Source: HK1 sp965221725
Lineage (GTDB): Bacteria; Pseudomonadota; Gammaproteobacteria; HK1
Assembly: GCA_965221725.1 (NCBI GenBank)
Contig: OZ244909.1
Location: 496,001-560,000 of the forward strand
DNA length: 64,000 nucleotides
Reading direction: 5' to 3'
The notes under the pieces were generated by a model. It was not told the DNA's origin, made no database searches, and was given only the letters and a program-made list of their open reading frames with translations. The position numbers and the translations under genes are program-made. Shown in pieces: positions 1 to 8,445 of this stretch (position 1 is its first letter; the number at the start of each line of letters is the position of its first letter).

Positions 1-1084
1 GGTCCGCGAGACGCGCCACCGCTTCCGCTTCTCGCGCGTTGCCGCGCCTCCGGTCGCGTCGCTCGCGCGCGGTTTCTCCGCCCCGGTGAAGGTCGAGATC
101 GAGCGCGGCGACGACGAACTCGCATTCCTGATCGCCCACGAAACCGATCCGTTCAACCGCTGGGACGCGGTGCAGGAGTACGCGATGCGGCTGATGCTGC
201 GGATGGTCGCCGACCGGCTCGCGGGGGGCGAGGTCGGCGTGCCCGACGGGTTCGTCGCCGCCCTGCGCGCCCTGCTCCTCGACGCCACCGCCGACCCCGC
301 GTTCACGGCGGAGGCGCTCACCCTGCCGTCGGAGTCGAACCTCGCGGATCGCATGGAGGTCATCGCGGTCGAGGCCATCCACGAAGTGCGCGAAACGCTG
401 AGGGCGACCCTGGCCCGGCGCCTCGCGGACGCCTTCGCGTCCGTCCACGATGCAAACCGGTCCCGCGGACCCTACCGCTTCGACGCCGAAAGCGCCGGCC
501 GCCGGAGCCTGAAGAACCTCTGCCTCGGCTACCTGATGGAACTCGACGACCCGGCGGCGCGTTCGACCTGCCGGCGCCAGCTCGAGACCGCGGACAACAT
601 GACCGATGCGCTCGCCGCCCTCACCTGCTTTGCCGATTCGCCCGACCCGGAGCGACACGACCATCTCGCCTGGTTCGAGGCCCGGTGGAAGGACGATCCG
701 CTGGTGCTCGACAAGTGGTTCTCGCTCCAGGCCACCTCACGCCAGCCCGACACCCTCGACAACGTGCGCCGGCTCACCGCGCACCCCGGCTTCGATCTGC
801 GGAATCCGAACCGGGTCCGGGCGCTCCTCGGCGCGTTCTGTCACGCCAACCAGCGCTGGTTTCACGATGCGCCCGGTCGGGGATACCGGCTCCTTTCCGA
901 ACACGTGCTGGCCATCGACGCATTCAATCCGCAGTCCGCAGCCCGACTGCTGGGCGCAGCCAGCCGCTGGCGCCGCCTCGATCCGACCCGCAGGGCGCGG
1001 CTGCGCGGCGAACTCGAACGGGTGCTGGCAGCACCCGGGCTTTCCCGGGACTGCCACGAGATCGCGAAGAAGTTCCTGGCCTGA
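1..1084 (+). CDS. pepN: Aminopeptidase N (M1 family), C-terminal part
   Basis: The reading frame is open from base 2, so this is the 3' end of a gene that starts outside the window; about 360 residues are visible. The segment IAHETDPFNRWDAVQEYA and the all-helical tail that follows match the DUF3458 Ig-like and C-terminal helical domains of PepN-type M1 aminopeptidases, which trim N-terminal residues from cytosolic peptides. The zinc-binding HExxH motif lies upstream and cannot be seen here. The gene ends in TGA. About 230 bp without an evident gene separate it from the next ORF. The family call is firm; activity cannot be judged without the N-terminal half. Confidence 0.93.
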   Translation, partial: VRETRHRFRFSRVAAPPVASLARGFSAPVKVEIERGDDELAFLIAHETDPFNRWDAVQEYAMRLMLRMVADRLAGGEVGVPDGFVAALRALLLDATADPAFTAEALTLPSESNLADRMEVIAVEAIHEVRETLRATLARRLADAFASVHDANRSRGPYRFDAESAGRRSLKNLCLGYLMELDDPAARSTCRRQLETADNMTDALAALTCFADSPDPERHDHLAWFEARWKDDPLVLDKWFSLQATSRQPDTLDNVRRLTAHPGFDLRNPNRVRALLGAFCHANQRWFHDAPGRGYRLLSEHVLAIDAFNPQSAARLLGAASRWRRLDPTRRARLRGELERVLAAPGLSRDCHEIAKKFLA

Positions 1085-1292
1085 CCCGGAGATTTCGGTA
1101 GTGCTCCACTTCGACTCCTGAGGTCTCGGGAAAGCCGGTGCACGCAGGGCGGAGATACCGGGCAGAATTTCAAAACGGGCACCGAAATTTCACCTGCTCC
1201 CGGCTGCGGGTACGAATCTGACCGTTTTCACGACGTTGAACCCGGCAAGAGGATGCCCTCCCGCCCGGAAGCCCATTCCACTACACTGCCAT

Positions 1293-1908
1293 CCTGTCCC
1301 GCATCCCCCGAATCCCGATGGCGCAACCGGCACTCGACAGCACGATTTCCACTCGACCCGGGGTGACCGGCAGGGCGACCTATCAGGACGTTCTCGATGC
1401 GCCGCCGCATCGCGTGGCCCAGATCCTCGACGGGGTACTCCACACCCATCCACGGCCCGCCATGCCCCATGCGCACGCGAGTTCGTCGCTCGGGATGACG
1501 CTCGGCCCCCCGTTCCACCACGGCGCCGATGGCCCCGGCGGGTGGTGGATCGTCGACGAGCCGGAGCTGCACCTCGGCGACGACATCGTGGTCCCCGATC
1601 TGGCCGGCTGGCGCCGGGAGCGAATGCCGGACTTTCCCGACACCGCCTACGTCACCCTCGCTCCCGACTGGGTCTGCGAGGTGCTCTCTCCCTCCACCCG
1701 CAAGCTCGATATCCACGACAAGCGCCTCGTCTACGCCCGCGAAGGCGTCGGGCATCTGTGGTTCATCGACCCCGCCGCCCGCACCCTCGAAGCGTTCGAA
1801 CTCCACGACGGCCGCTGGCTCCTCATCGCCACCGCCCGGGAAGACGACCCGATCCGGATCCCGCCCTTCGATGCCGTCACCTTCCGCCTGGGCAAACTGT
1901 GGCCATAG
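1293..1908 (+). repeat. 616-bp direct repeat, copy 1 (copy 2 at 4458-5073)
   Basis: The two segments align without gaps at a constant offset of 3165 bp, with only about five differences seen by eye. Each starts roughly 25 bp before the Uma2 start codon and stops exactly at its stop codon. Sequence outside the block is unrelated. This is a recent duplication of one gene plus its leader, flanking about 2.5 kb of mobile or decayed DNA. Confidence 0.92.
1318..1908 (+). CDS. Uma2-family (DUF820) endonuclease-like protein, copy 1
   Basis: A 196-residue protein with the Uma2/DUF820 layout, a PD-(D/E)XK-type fold. The visible core is VVPDLAGWRRERMP, then a strand with CEVLSPSTRK, then DKRLVYAREGVGHLWFID, supplying the usual D, E and K residues of the putative nuclease site. 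No biochemical role is established for most members; they are often multicopy in genomes rich in mobile DNA. The ATG at 1318 is chosen because it is also the start of the duplicated copy at 4483. The gene lies immediately upstream of AbiE-like gene fragments. It differs from copy 2 by DEPE instead of FEPE near residue 79 and by Thr instead of Ala near residue 12. Confidence 0.85.
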   Translation: MAQPALDSTISTRPGVTGRATYQDVLDAPPHRVAQILDGVLHTHPRPAMPHAHASSSLGMTLGPPFHHGADGPGGWWIVDEPELHLGDDIVVPDLAGWRRERMPDFPDTAYVTLAPDWVCEVLSPSTRKLDIHDKRLVYAREGVGHLWFIDPAARTLEAFELHDGRWLLIATAREDDPIRIPPFDAVTFRLGKLWP

Positions 1909-2067
1909 CATCGGCGTCGCGGGCGCGCGCGGAAAGAGGTCGAGGAAGGGCTGGAAGCGGTCCTGCCGACGCTTCGCGACGAGGACCGTGGCGAACTGTC
2001 GGCTGCGCGAGCCATCGTGCCGAACTGGATGGCGCAACCGGTGAGCGCCCGCCTCTCGCATGGCTGA
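1909..2067 (+). pseudogene. C-terminal fragment of the gene upstream of an AbiEii-like gene
   Basis: A frame that is open from about 1927 encodes a charged helical peptide (RKEVEEGLEAVLPTL, later AARAIVPNW) ending at TGA 2065-2067. That stop overlaps the ATG at 2060 of the next fragment, a classic translationally coupled operon junction. There is no start codon in context: the sequence is cut on its left by the duplicated Uma2 block. By position it would be the antitoxin half of an AbiE-type pair, but the peptide was not recognised as a named family. Confidence 0.4.
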
Positions 2068-2176
2068 TGCACGGTATCAGGACCTTTCGGCCGACGACCG
2101 GCGAGACGCTTTGCAGGTGGTGGAGCGAAACGGCACCCACAAGGCGCACCTTCTGACGCCACCGGCACACGAATAA
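2060..2176 (+). pseudogene. N-terminal fragment of an AbiEii/AbiGii-type nucleotidyltransferase toxin
   Basis: The 38-residue ORF begins MADARYQDLSADDRRDALQ and continues VVERNGTHKAHLL, resembling the N-terminus of AbiEii-like toxins, which usually read AxxLLEKDxWV at this point. The homology stops at about base 2150, where decayed IS1634-type sequence on the minus strand begins. The nucleotidyltransferase core is absent, so the toxin is dead. The ATG overlaps the preceding stop codon. Confidence 0.5.
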
Positions 2177-3204
2177 ATTCGGCCATGCGCTCGAGAAGGA
2201 GCGCGATCACCATCAACGCGATATGGGCGTGGATACGATGCCCCGCCCAGTGATAGACCGGCCGCAGCCGCAATCCGCTCTTGAGCTTGCGCCACGCCTG
2301 CTCGACACGTTGCAGTTGCTTGTATCCCAGCGCCCTGTCCTCGGCGCTGAGCGTGTCGTCATTGCTGTGCACGACGCACTTCCCGTCCAGGCGCTCGGCC
2401 GCCTTGACCTTGGCCTGGTCGATGACCGGCCGACCGGTCCCGGTCAATCGGATGTAGCGCCCTTAGCGGCCACTGGCGCACCGGAAAGCCGTCGCGGGTC
2501 ACCGCGAGCCCGACCATCACCTGCGGGACATCCCCGCGCCCGTTCTTCGACGTTCCGCGTTTGCGTGGCGCGCGATATCTCTTTGCTCCGGCCCCCTGGG
2601 AGCGCCTGACCTCGTCGTGTTCACCGACGCCGGTGTCTTCCTCATCGGTCTCGAAGTGCAAAGAGGCCGTGTCGTAGAACACCACCTCCACGTCGAGGTT
2701 GAGCAGGTCCGCCATGCGGAAGTACAGCCCCTCTTCCAACGCCTCCTTGTGCGCTTCGAGGAAGTCCATCGCACGGTACAGGTGATGCAGCTCCAGCGAT
2801 TCGCATCCCTCGATGCGTACGTCCTCGGCCAGCCACTGCGCATGGCAGTACAGCTTCGACGACGGCGCACAGGCGCGATTGGCAACCATGGCAAAGAGCG
2901 CGCGCTCGATGGAGAACTCGAACTTGCGGTGGTCGAGAAGTCCGCTGATGAGCTCGGGCAGCCCGACCCGCCGCCACAGGTGTTCGAGCACATGGACGTC
3001 ACCGAACGGCCAGGTATCGACCACGCGCAACGAAGGGTCGGCGGCAACGAGCTCTTCGGGCGAGCAGCGCTTGAGGATGCTTCGGGCGAGGCGGCGAAGC
3101 CGCTCGGTAGCCTTGGGGTCTTCGCTGCGCCCGCAGTGATGGAGGATGCGAACGCGCGAGCGTTTCTTGACAGGTATCCAATGATACGCGCCCCATCCCA
3201 TCAT
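2150..3204 (-). mobile_element. Decayed IS1634-family transposase with internal deletion
   Basis: Read on the minus strand from the ATG near 3204, the first part matches the N-terminal half of IS1634-type (IS4 superfamily) transposases: a GRSEDP segment, then ALFAMVANRACAPSSKLYCH and VEVVFYDTASLHFE. At about 2465 the frame shifts and jumps to the C-terminal part, RYIRLTGTGRPVIDQAK followed by DRALGYKQLQRVEQAWRKLK and RPVYHWAGHRIHAH. Roughly the middle third of the usual protein is missing, including part of the DDE catalytic region, and the C-terminus is cut near 2177. No terminal inverted repeats were identified. The element is a non-autonomous relic and probably caused the loss of the AbiE-like toxin. 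Confidence 0.8.
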
Positions 3205-3488
3205 TGACAAACAAGAATTGGTTTCGCAAGAATCGGTCTCGCAAGACATGTATCTATGTGAATTCGGTCGATATTCAGGCCCGACCATCGCAACGCCTTG
3301 ATTTTCGGTATCACCATCGTGTATCAAGCCGAGAAATGTATGACCAAGTGTCAAACTCGGGCGAAAGCCGAGACGGGAATCTCGGCCTTTGTACCCCACC
3401 TGCGTCCGAGAGTCGCAGCGGTAGTGTGCGCATGCACGGCAGTAGCAATCCGTGCGTCTTGACAGTCAATCTCTGGAGAGGCAGGGAA

Positions 3489-4424
3489 ATGCGACATCAG
3501 TGGAAGCCTGCAATAGCAATCATGATCCTTGCCGCTTCGACCGGTATCCGGGCGGAAACCGAAGGAGCAGATTGCTCGGTCAGGGCACACACGTACCTTC
3601 CTCATTGCGAATTTTCGGATCGGGAATGTCAGTCTCAACGCATACGACTGTGGAGAGCGCATTTAAACGCATGCTTCGACGACCCTTGTCTCCTTTCCAG
3701 CTCCGAAACGTGCGGAATCGTAAAGTCCGGAACCTCCGGCGATGATTCGCTTTATGGCAGCGGCGGCCACGACAAACTACTGGGGGCGGACGGGAACGAC
3801 ACGCTTTGGGGAAAATGGGGTAACGACGAGCTTCAGAGCGGACCCGGCAACGATTGGCTTCATGGCGGCGTGGGGGACGACTGGCTTCGGGGCGGACGCG
3901 GCAACGATAAGCTCGAAGGCAGCTACGGCAGCGACCAGCTTCGGGGCGGAGCAGGTGACGATACGCTCGATGGCGGTGCCGGCGATGATCGGCTTTGGGG
4001 CGGTAAAGGTAACGACCTCGTGGAAGGATGGGGCGGAGAAGATCGCCTGCATGGCGGGCCCGGCGACGATTGGATGATTGGCGGGCCGGATTCGGATTAT
4101 CTCCAGGGCGGTCCGGGTTCCGACGTCATGGTCGGAGGATGCAACTGGCCGCGTTTGCCAGAATGCTTCGCAGGAGGCTCAGGACACCGGGATACCTTCG
4201 ACCTGAAAGGCAATGGTGACGGAGACCACGATATCATCGTGGCGGATTCCACGGACGACATCATGAGTCAGTTCGACAACGTTTCCGACATTGGAATCGA
4301 TCAGGTTTCCATGCCCAGGATCACCGTTGCCGGGAAAGTTTTCACATTGGACAGTTCCGCATTCGATGCGTCCGCGCATCGTGTGAACGGTGCGGACATC
4401 ATCTATTTCAGCGGCACGAAGTAG
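3489..4424 (+). CDS. Secreted RTX/hemolysin-type calcium-binding repeat protein
   Basis: A 311-residue protein starting at ATG 3489, preceded by a purine-rich GGCAGGGAA. The N-terminus (Met-Arg..., hydrophobic AIAIMILAAS, then GIRA) looks like a Sec signal peptide. A cysteine-rich spacer of about 60 residues follows, then about ten GGxGxDxLx nonapeptide repeats (residues ~89-215) that form Ca2+-binding parallel beta rolls. The C-terminal 95 residues resemble the capping or secretion segment found after such rolls. The frame is open upstream to 3204, but that extension lacks a plausible start. A Sec signal is unusual, because RTX proteins normally leave by type I secretion, and no T1SS genes are in the window. 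Lower GC and AT-rich upstream sequence suggest transfer. Confidence 0.82.
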   Translation: MRHQWKPAIAIMILAASTGIRAETEGADCSVRAHTYLPHCEFSDRECQSQRIRLWRAHLNACFDDPCLLSSSETCGIVKSGTSGDDSLYGSGGHDKLLGADGNDTLWGKWGNDELQSGPGNDWLHGGVGDDWLRGGRGNDKLEGSYGSDQLRGGAGDDTLDGGAGDDRLWGGKGNDLVEGWGGEDRLHGGPGDDWMIGGPDSDYLQGGPGSDVMVGGCNWPRLPECFAGGSGHRDTFDLKGNGDGDHDIIVADSTDDIMSQFDNVSDIGIDQVSMPRITVAGKVFTLDSSAFDASAHRVNGADIIYFSGTK

Positions 4425-4482
4425 ATCACGCCCGCGAGAATACAGCCGGACAATATACCTGTCCTGCATCCCCCGAATCCCG

Positions 4483-5073
4483 ATGGCGCAACCGGCACTC
4501 GACAGCACGATTTCCGCTCGACCCGGGGTGACCGGCAGGGCGACCTATCAGGACGTTCTCGATGCGCCGCCGCATCGCGTGGCCCAGATCCTCGACGGGG
4601 TACTCCACACCCATCCACGGCCCGCCATGCCCCATGCGCACGCGAGTTCGTCGCTCGGGATGACGCTCGGCCCCCCGTTCCACCACGGCGCCGATGGCCC
4701 CGGCGGGTGGTGGATCATCTTCGAGCCGGAGCTGCACCTCGGCGACGACATCGTGGTCCCCGATCTGGCCGGCTGGCGCCGGGAGCGAATGCCGGACTTT
4801 CCCGACACCGCCTACGTCACCCTCGCTCCCGACTGGGTCTGCGAGGTGCTCTCTCCCTCCACCCGCAAGCTCGATATCCACGACAAGCGCCTCGTCTACG
4901 CCCGCGAAGGCGTCGGGCATCTGTGGTTCATCGACCCCGCCGCCCGCACCCTCGAAGCGTTCGAACTCCACGACGGCCGCTGGCTCCTCATCGCCACCGC
5001 CCGGGAAGACGACCCGATCCGGATCCCGCCCTTCGATGCCGTCACCTTCCGCCTGGGCAAACTGTGGCCATAG
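4483..5073 (+). CDS. Uma2-family (DUF820) endonuclease-like protein, copy 2
   Basis: A 196-residue near-duplicate of the protein at 1318-1908; only two short substitutions are visible. The PD-(D/E)XK-like core is intact. The frame extends upstream to 4390, but ATG 4483 is the start preserved in both copies and lies just after the conserved leader. It follows the RTX gene by about 60 bp. Both copies appear functional, so the duplication is recent or maintained. Confidence 0.85.
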   Translation: MAQPALDSTISARPGVTGRATYQDVLDAPPHRVAQILDGVLHTHPRPAMPHAHASSSLGMTLGPPFHHGADGPGGWWIIFEPELHLGDDIVVPDLAGWRRERMPDFPDTAYVTLAPDWVCEVLSPSTRKLDIHDKRLVYAREGVGHLWFIDPAARTLEAFELHDGRWLLIATAREDDPIRIPPFDAVTFRLGKLWP

Positions 5074-5174
5074 CCCGGAGCGAATGTTCGGGCCTCGCGA
5101 ATATCCACTGACGGCTGAATCGATCCGGCAGCTCGTCGGGAGTCGTTGCCGACGCGGAGCGGCCGCTCGACGCC

Positions 5175-5414
5175 CTACGAGGCACACCACTGCAACCGCG
5201 CGTTCTCCAACCCTTCCACCAAAGGCTGGATATCGCTGTCCTTTCGCCCTGCCTCCAGCCGGGCGGCGACCCGGCAGAGAGCCGGCGTATTCCGACCGAG
5301 GGCCTCGGCGAGACTGCGCAGCTTGGACCTGGCAATCCGATCCGGCCGATCCAAGGCCAAGCCATGGAAATTTCCAGGCCGGTGGAGGACGCGGGCTGCC
5401 CCGGGCCTGTTCAT
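5175..5414 (-). CDS. Small ORF coupled to the recD stop codon
   Basis: A 79-residue ORF whose ATG (5414-5412) overlaps the recD TGA (5413-5411) in an ATGA arrangement. Residues 25-75 (ARSKLRSLAEALGRN, then LCRVAARLEAGRKDSD) form an amphipathic helical pair with coding-like composition, vaguely like a histidine-phosphotransfer or helical-bundle domain. It was not recognised as a known family. The overlap suggests translational coupling to recD, but it could also be a remnant. Confidence 0.35.
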   Translation of the reverse strand: MNRPGAARVLHRPGNFHGLALDRPDRIARSKLRSLAEALGRNTPALCRVAARLEAGRKDSDIQPLVEGLENARLQWCAS

Positions 5415-8080
5415 CGGGGCTCGCGCCGGCAGAGCGCTTCGCGCAGACCGGAGGATCGCTCGGTGGCCCGACCCACCGCGGCGGCAACGCTCTCCTCCGA
5501 CCCGTACACCACCACCCGCCGCCGCGCCCGCGTGACCGCGGTGTAGAGAAGTTCGCGGGTCGCGACGCGGGACTCGGCCGGACCCACCACCACCGCGACC
5601 TCGTCGTACTCCGAGCCCTGGGCGCGGTGCACGGTCACCGCGAAGAAGCTCTCGTGCGGCGGCAGCCGGGCCGGCGCCACCAGCCGGGGCCGGCCCTCGG
5701 CGTCTTCGAGCTCCGGAAACCACACCCTGATGCGATCGTCCGCATCGCGCACGACAATGCCGGTGTCGCCGTTCGAGAGCCCGGTACGCGGGTCGTTGCG
5801 GGTGACCAGGATCGGACGGCCGGGGTAGAAAGCATCGTCCGCCGGCACGAGACCGAGAGCGCCGAGCCGCCGCTCTGTCAGCCGGTTGAAGCGCTCGGCG
5901 CCGAATGCGCCGACCCGATGCGCGCACAGGACCCGAAACACCTGTAGTGCCCCGGAGCCGGCAGCGGGCTTGAACGCCGTCTGCTCGTCATCGAAGGCGC
6001 GGGCCGACTCCGTCTCGAACGGTGTCCGCCCGTCCTCGGCGGAGGCCGACTCCGTCTCGAACGCCGCCCGCCCGTCATCGGCGAGGGCCGAATCCATCTC
6101 CAACCGCGTCTGCCCGTCCTCGGCGGAGGCCGGTTCCATCTCCGGCCGCGGTGGGTGGCGGGGGCCGGGGTCGGGGTGAGTCTGCACGCGCAAGGCCGAC
6201 CCCGACCGCGCTGCCCGCAGCACCGGGGCGAAGCGCTCATCCGCGAACACCGTCGCCAGGCGCTCGAACTGCTTCGCATCGGTCAGGGGCCGAAGCTCCG
6301 TCGCGGCGTCCGCGGGGTCCAGAAGCGCCGCGACGGCAGCATCCGCGTCGCCGCGAACCACGGCGGCGGCAAGACGCCCGATGCCGCCGGATTCGTCGAA
6401 TCGCCAGTTGCGCACCAGCTCCACCACGCAGGGGGCGAGCAGCGAGGATTCCGGCCCCGTCGCACCACCTTCACCACCGGTGTCGACGCCGGACCCGACT
6501 CCCCCGGCGGCATCACTCTCCCCACGCGTGCCGCCGGTATCGATACCGGACCCCGCTGATGGTGCAGCATCGCTCTCCCCGCTCGCGCCGCCGGTGGAAT
6601 CGGACGGCTCCGCGGCATCCCCTTGCCCACCCGTGCCGCCGGCATCGACATCGGGCCCCGCTGATGGCGCGACCTCCCCTTCCGCGACTGCGTGGTCGGC
6701 ATCGACGCCGGACCCGGCCGATGCCGCAGTGCCGTCTCCCGCCCGAATCATCGCGGCGTGGATCCCCACCCGACAGACGTCCGCGAACACCGCGCCCGGC
6801 TGAACGGAGGCAAGCTGCGACGCATCGCCGAGCAGGACGAGCCGGGCATGGCCGGGAAGGGCGGTGAGCACCCGCGCCATGAGGGTCAGGTCCACCATGG
6901 AGCTCTCGTCCAGAACCAGCGCGTCGATCGGCCGCCGATCCCGGGCCTGCCGGTAAAGCCATCGGTGCACGGTGGTCGCATGCGCCTCGTATCCCTCCAG
7001 GGCCGGCGAACGGGAGACCAGCGTCCGGTGGCGGCCGCGGACCGCCTCCTGGAGACGCGCCGCAGCCTTGCCGGTCGGCGCCGCGAGGACAATCCTCTGC
7101 GGCGCGGCAAGCCGGAGCTCGATGAGCAGGGCGACGATCGCAGCCGCGATGGTGGTCTTGCCGGTGCCGGGACCACCGGAGACGACGCAGAGTCGGCGAC
7201 ATGCGGCGGTGCGCGCCGCCGCCACGGCGCGGTCTCCCGGGCCTGTGTCGGGGAACAGCCGATCGAGCGCACCATCGAGCCCCTCCGGTCCGCGCGCCGC
7301 GCCCTGCCGATACGATCGGCCGAGTTCCTCTCCGGACCCGACGCGAGCGGGAACCGCGCCTGCCCGCGGCTGCGCGTTCGGGCTCGGATCAGTCCCCGCC
7401 GATTCCTGCCCGAGCGGGAACCACGAACGAGCGCTGGTGCCGTCGGTTCCGCCCTGGCAGAAACGGGAATCCGGTGACCTTGCCGCGTGATCGTCCCGTC
7501 CGCTCCGTGACCGATCACGGGCACCCTCCTCCGGGCGCCGGTCCAGCCGAGGGTCCGCATCCCCGTCCCTCGGCTCGGCCGTCACGGCAAGCCCCGTCGC
7601 CACCGGCCCCGCCGCGCCCGCAAGTCCGAGCAGGCCCTCCGCGACTTCCGTCTCCGCCGCCCACAACCGTTCGAGATAGAGCCGGCCCCCGCCGTCGAGG
7701 AAGAGCGGCCGGCGTTCCGCGTCGCCGGCTCGGGCCACCATCGGGCTCGCATCGAGCGCCGCGATCCAGGCGTCGAGGTCGGGGAGGCGCACCCCGCCCG
7801 GCCGGGGCCAGTCGCGGCCCGCGATCGCGGGCAGCACCACGCAGGCGTGACCGTCCCGGGTCCATGCGCTCGCGAGCGCCGCCGCCAGCGCAAGCTCGGG
7901 CCCATCGCCCCCGTCCAGGTCCGAGATGAACGCCGCGAAGTGCCGATCGATGGCCGCGAGATGACCCTGCTCCAGCAGAGCGTCCACCATCTCCACTCCG
8001 GCGGTGGGTCGGGAGAGGACGGCTCGGGGGTGGTGCCGCATGCAGCCTCCGTCGCCCGCGGATGTCGCTGATCCCGTCAT
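5411..8080 (-). CDS. recD: Exodeoxyribonuclease V alpha subunit (5'-3' helicase)
   Basis: An 889-residue SF1B helicase, longer than the roughly 600-residue E. coli RecD. Visible motifs are Walker A GGPGTGKT (about residue 300), Walker B LVLDESSMVD, the motif V region FAVTVHRAQGSEYDE and motif VI LYTAVTRARR (~845-855). With RecB and RecC it forms the RecBCD enzyme, which processes double-strand ends for RecA loading and degrades foreign linear DNA. The extra length comes from three low-complexity insertions: residues ~174-273 (Arg/Ser-rich), ~443-547 (Gly/Asp/Ser repeats such as AGSGVDTGG) and ~630-707 (repeats of ASAEDGRTPFETE). All keep the frame and none replaces a motif. The ATG at 8080 overlaps a duplicated recB-like tail. 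Confidence 0.95.
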   Translation of the reverse strand: MTGSATSAGDGGCMRHHPRAVLSRPTAGVEMVDALLEQGHLAAIDRHFAAFISDLDGGDGPELALAAALASAWTRDGHACVVLPAIAGRDWPRPGGVRLPDLDAWIAALDASPMVARAGDAERRPLFLDGGGRLYLERLWAAETEVAEGLLGLAGAAGPVATGLAVTAEPRDGDADPRLDRRPEEGARDRSRSGRDDHAARSPDSRFCQGGTDGTSARSWFPLGQESAGTDPSPNAQPRAGAVPARVGSGEELGRSYRQGAARGPEGLDGALDRLFPDTGPGDRAVAAARTAACRRLCVVSGGPGTGKTTIAAAIVALLIELRLAAPQRIVLAAPTGKAAARLQEAVRGRHRTLVSRSPALEGYEAHATTVHRWLYRQARDRRPIDALVLDESSMVDLTLMARVLTALPGHARLVLLGDASQLASVQPGAVFADVCRVGIHAAMIRAGDGTAASAGSGVDADHAVAEGEVAPSAGPDVDAGGTGGQGDAAEPSDSTGGASGESDAAPSAGSGIDTGGTRGESDAAGGVGSGVDTGGEGGATGPESSLLAPCVVELVRNWRFDESGGIGRLAAAVVRGDADAAVAALLDPADAATELRPLTDAKQFERLATVFADERFAPVLRAARSGSALRVQTHPDPGPRHPPRPEMEPASAEDGQTRLEMDSALADDGRAAFETESASAEDGRTPFETESARAFDDEQTAFKPAAGSGALQVFRVLCAHRVGAFGAERFNRLTERRLGALGLVPADDAFYPGRPILVTRNDPRTGLSNGDTGIVVRDADDRIRVWFPELEDAEGRPRLVAPARLPPHESFFAVTVHRAQGSEYDEVAVVVGPAESRVATRELLYTAVTRARRRVVVYGSEESVAAAVGRATERSSGLREALCRREPR

Positions 8081-8445
8081 GCCTCACCGCCTCGGAGACA
8101 ACGGGCGAGCACGAGCAGGCACTCGGCGAAAGACTGGAGAACGACTCGGAGGCAGCCGACCGCCCGACCTCCGCCACTCCCGGGGATTCGGGGTGCAGGA
8201 AAATCGGCTCGGGCGTTGCGCGGGCCGGCCGCCCGCCCGGTCTCCGCCGCCCGTGCGAACTCCCGCTCCCGTCATGCGCCGCCTCCCCGAAAGCAATCGT
8301 CGAGCGCGTGCAGGCACTCGGCGGGGCTGGGGGACGGTGCGGGGACAGTTGTCCTTTCGATCTTCGCCGCCCTTGCGAACTCCCGGCCCCCTCATGCGCC
8401 ACCTCCCCGGAAGCAGTCGTCGAGCGCGCGCAGGCACTCGGGGGT
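8046..8445 (-). repeat. Degenerate tandem triplication of the recB 3' end at the recB-recD junction
   Basis: The true recB terminus encodes ECLRALDDCFRGGGA-stop (stop 8392-8394). An almost identical tail, ECLHALDDCFRGGGA-stop, lies 120 bp downstream (stop 8272-8274). A more diverged one, ECLLVLARCLRGGEA-stop, abuts the recD ATG (stop 8077-8079). The 120-bp spacing and matching flanks show tandem duplication of the gene junction. The original junction was probably a coupled ATGA overlap. Confidence 0.85.
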
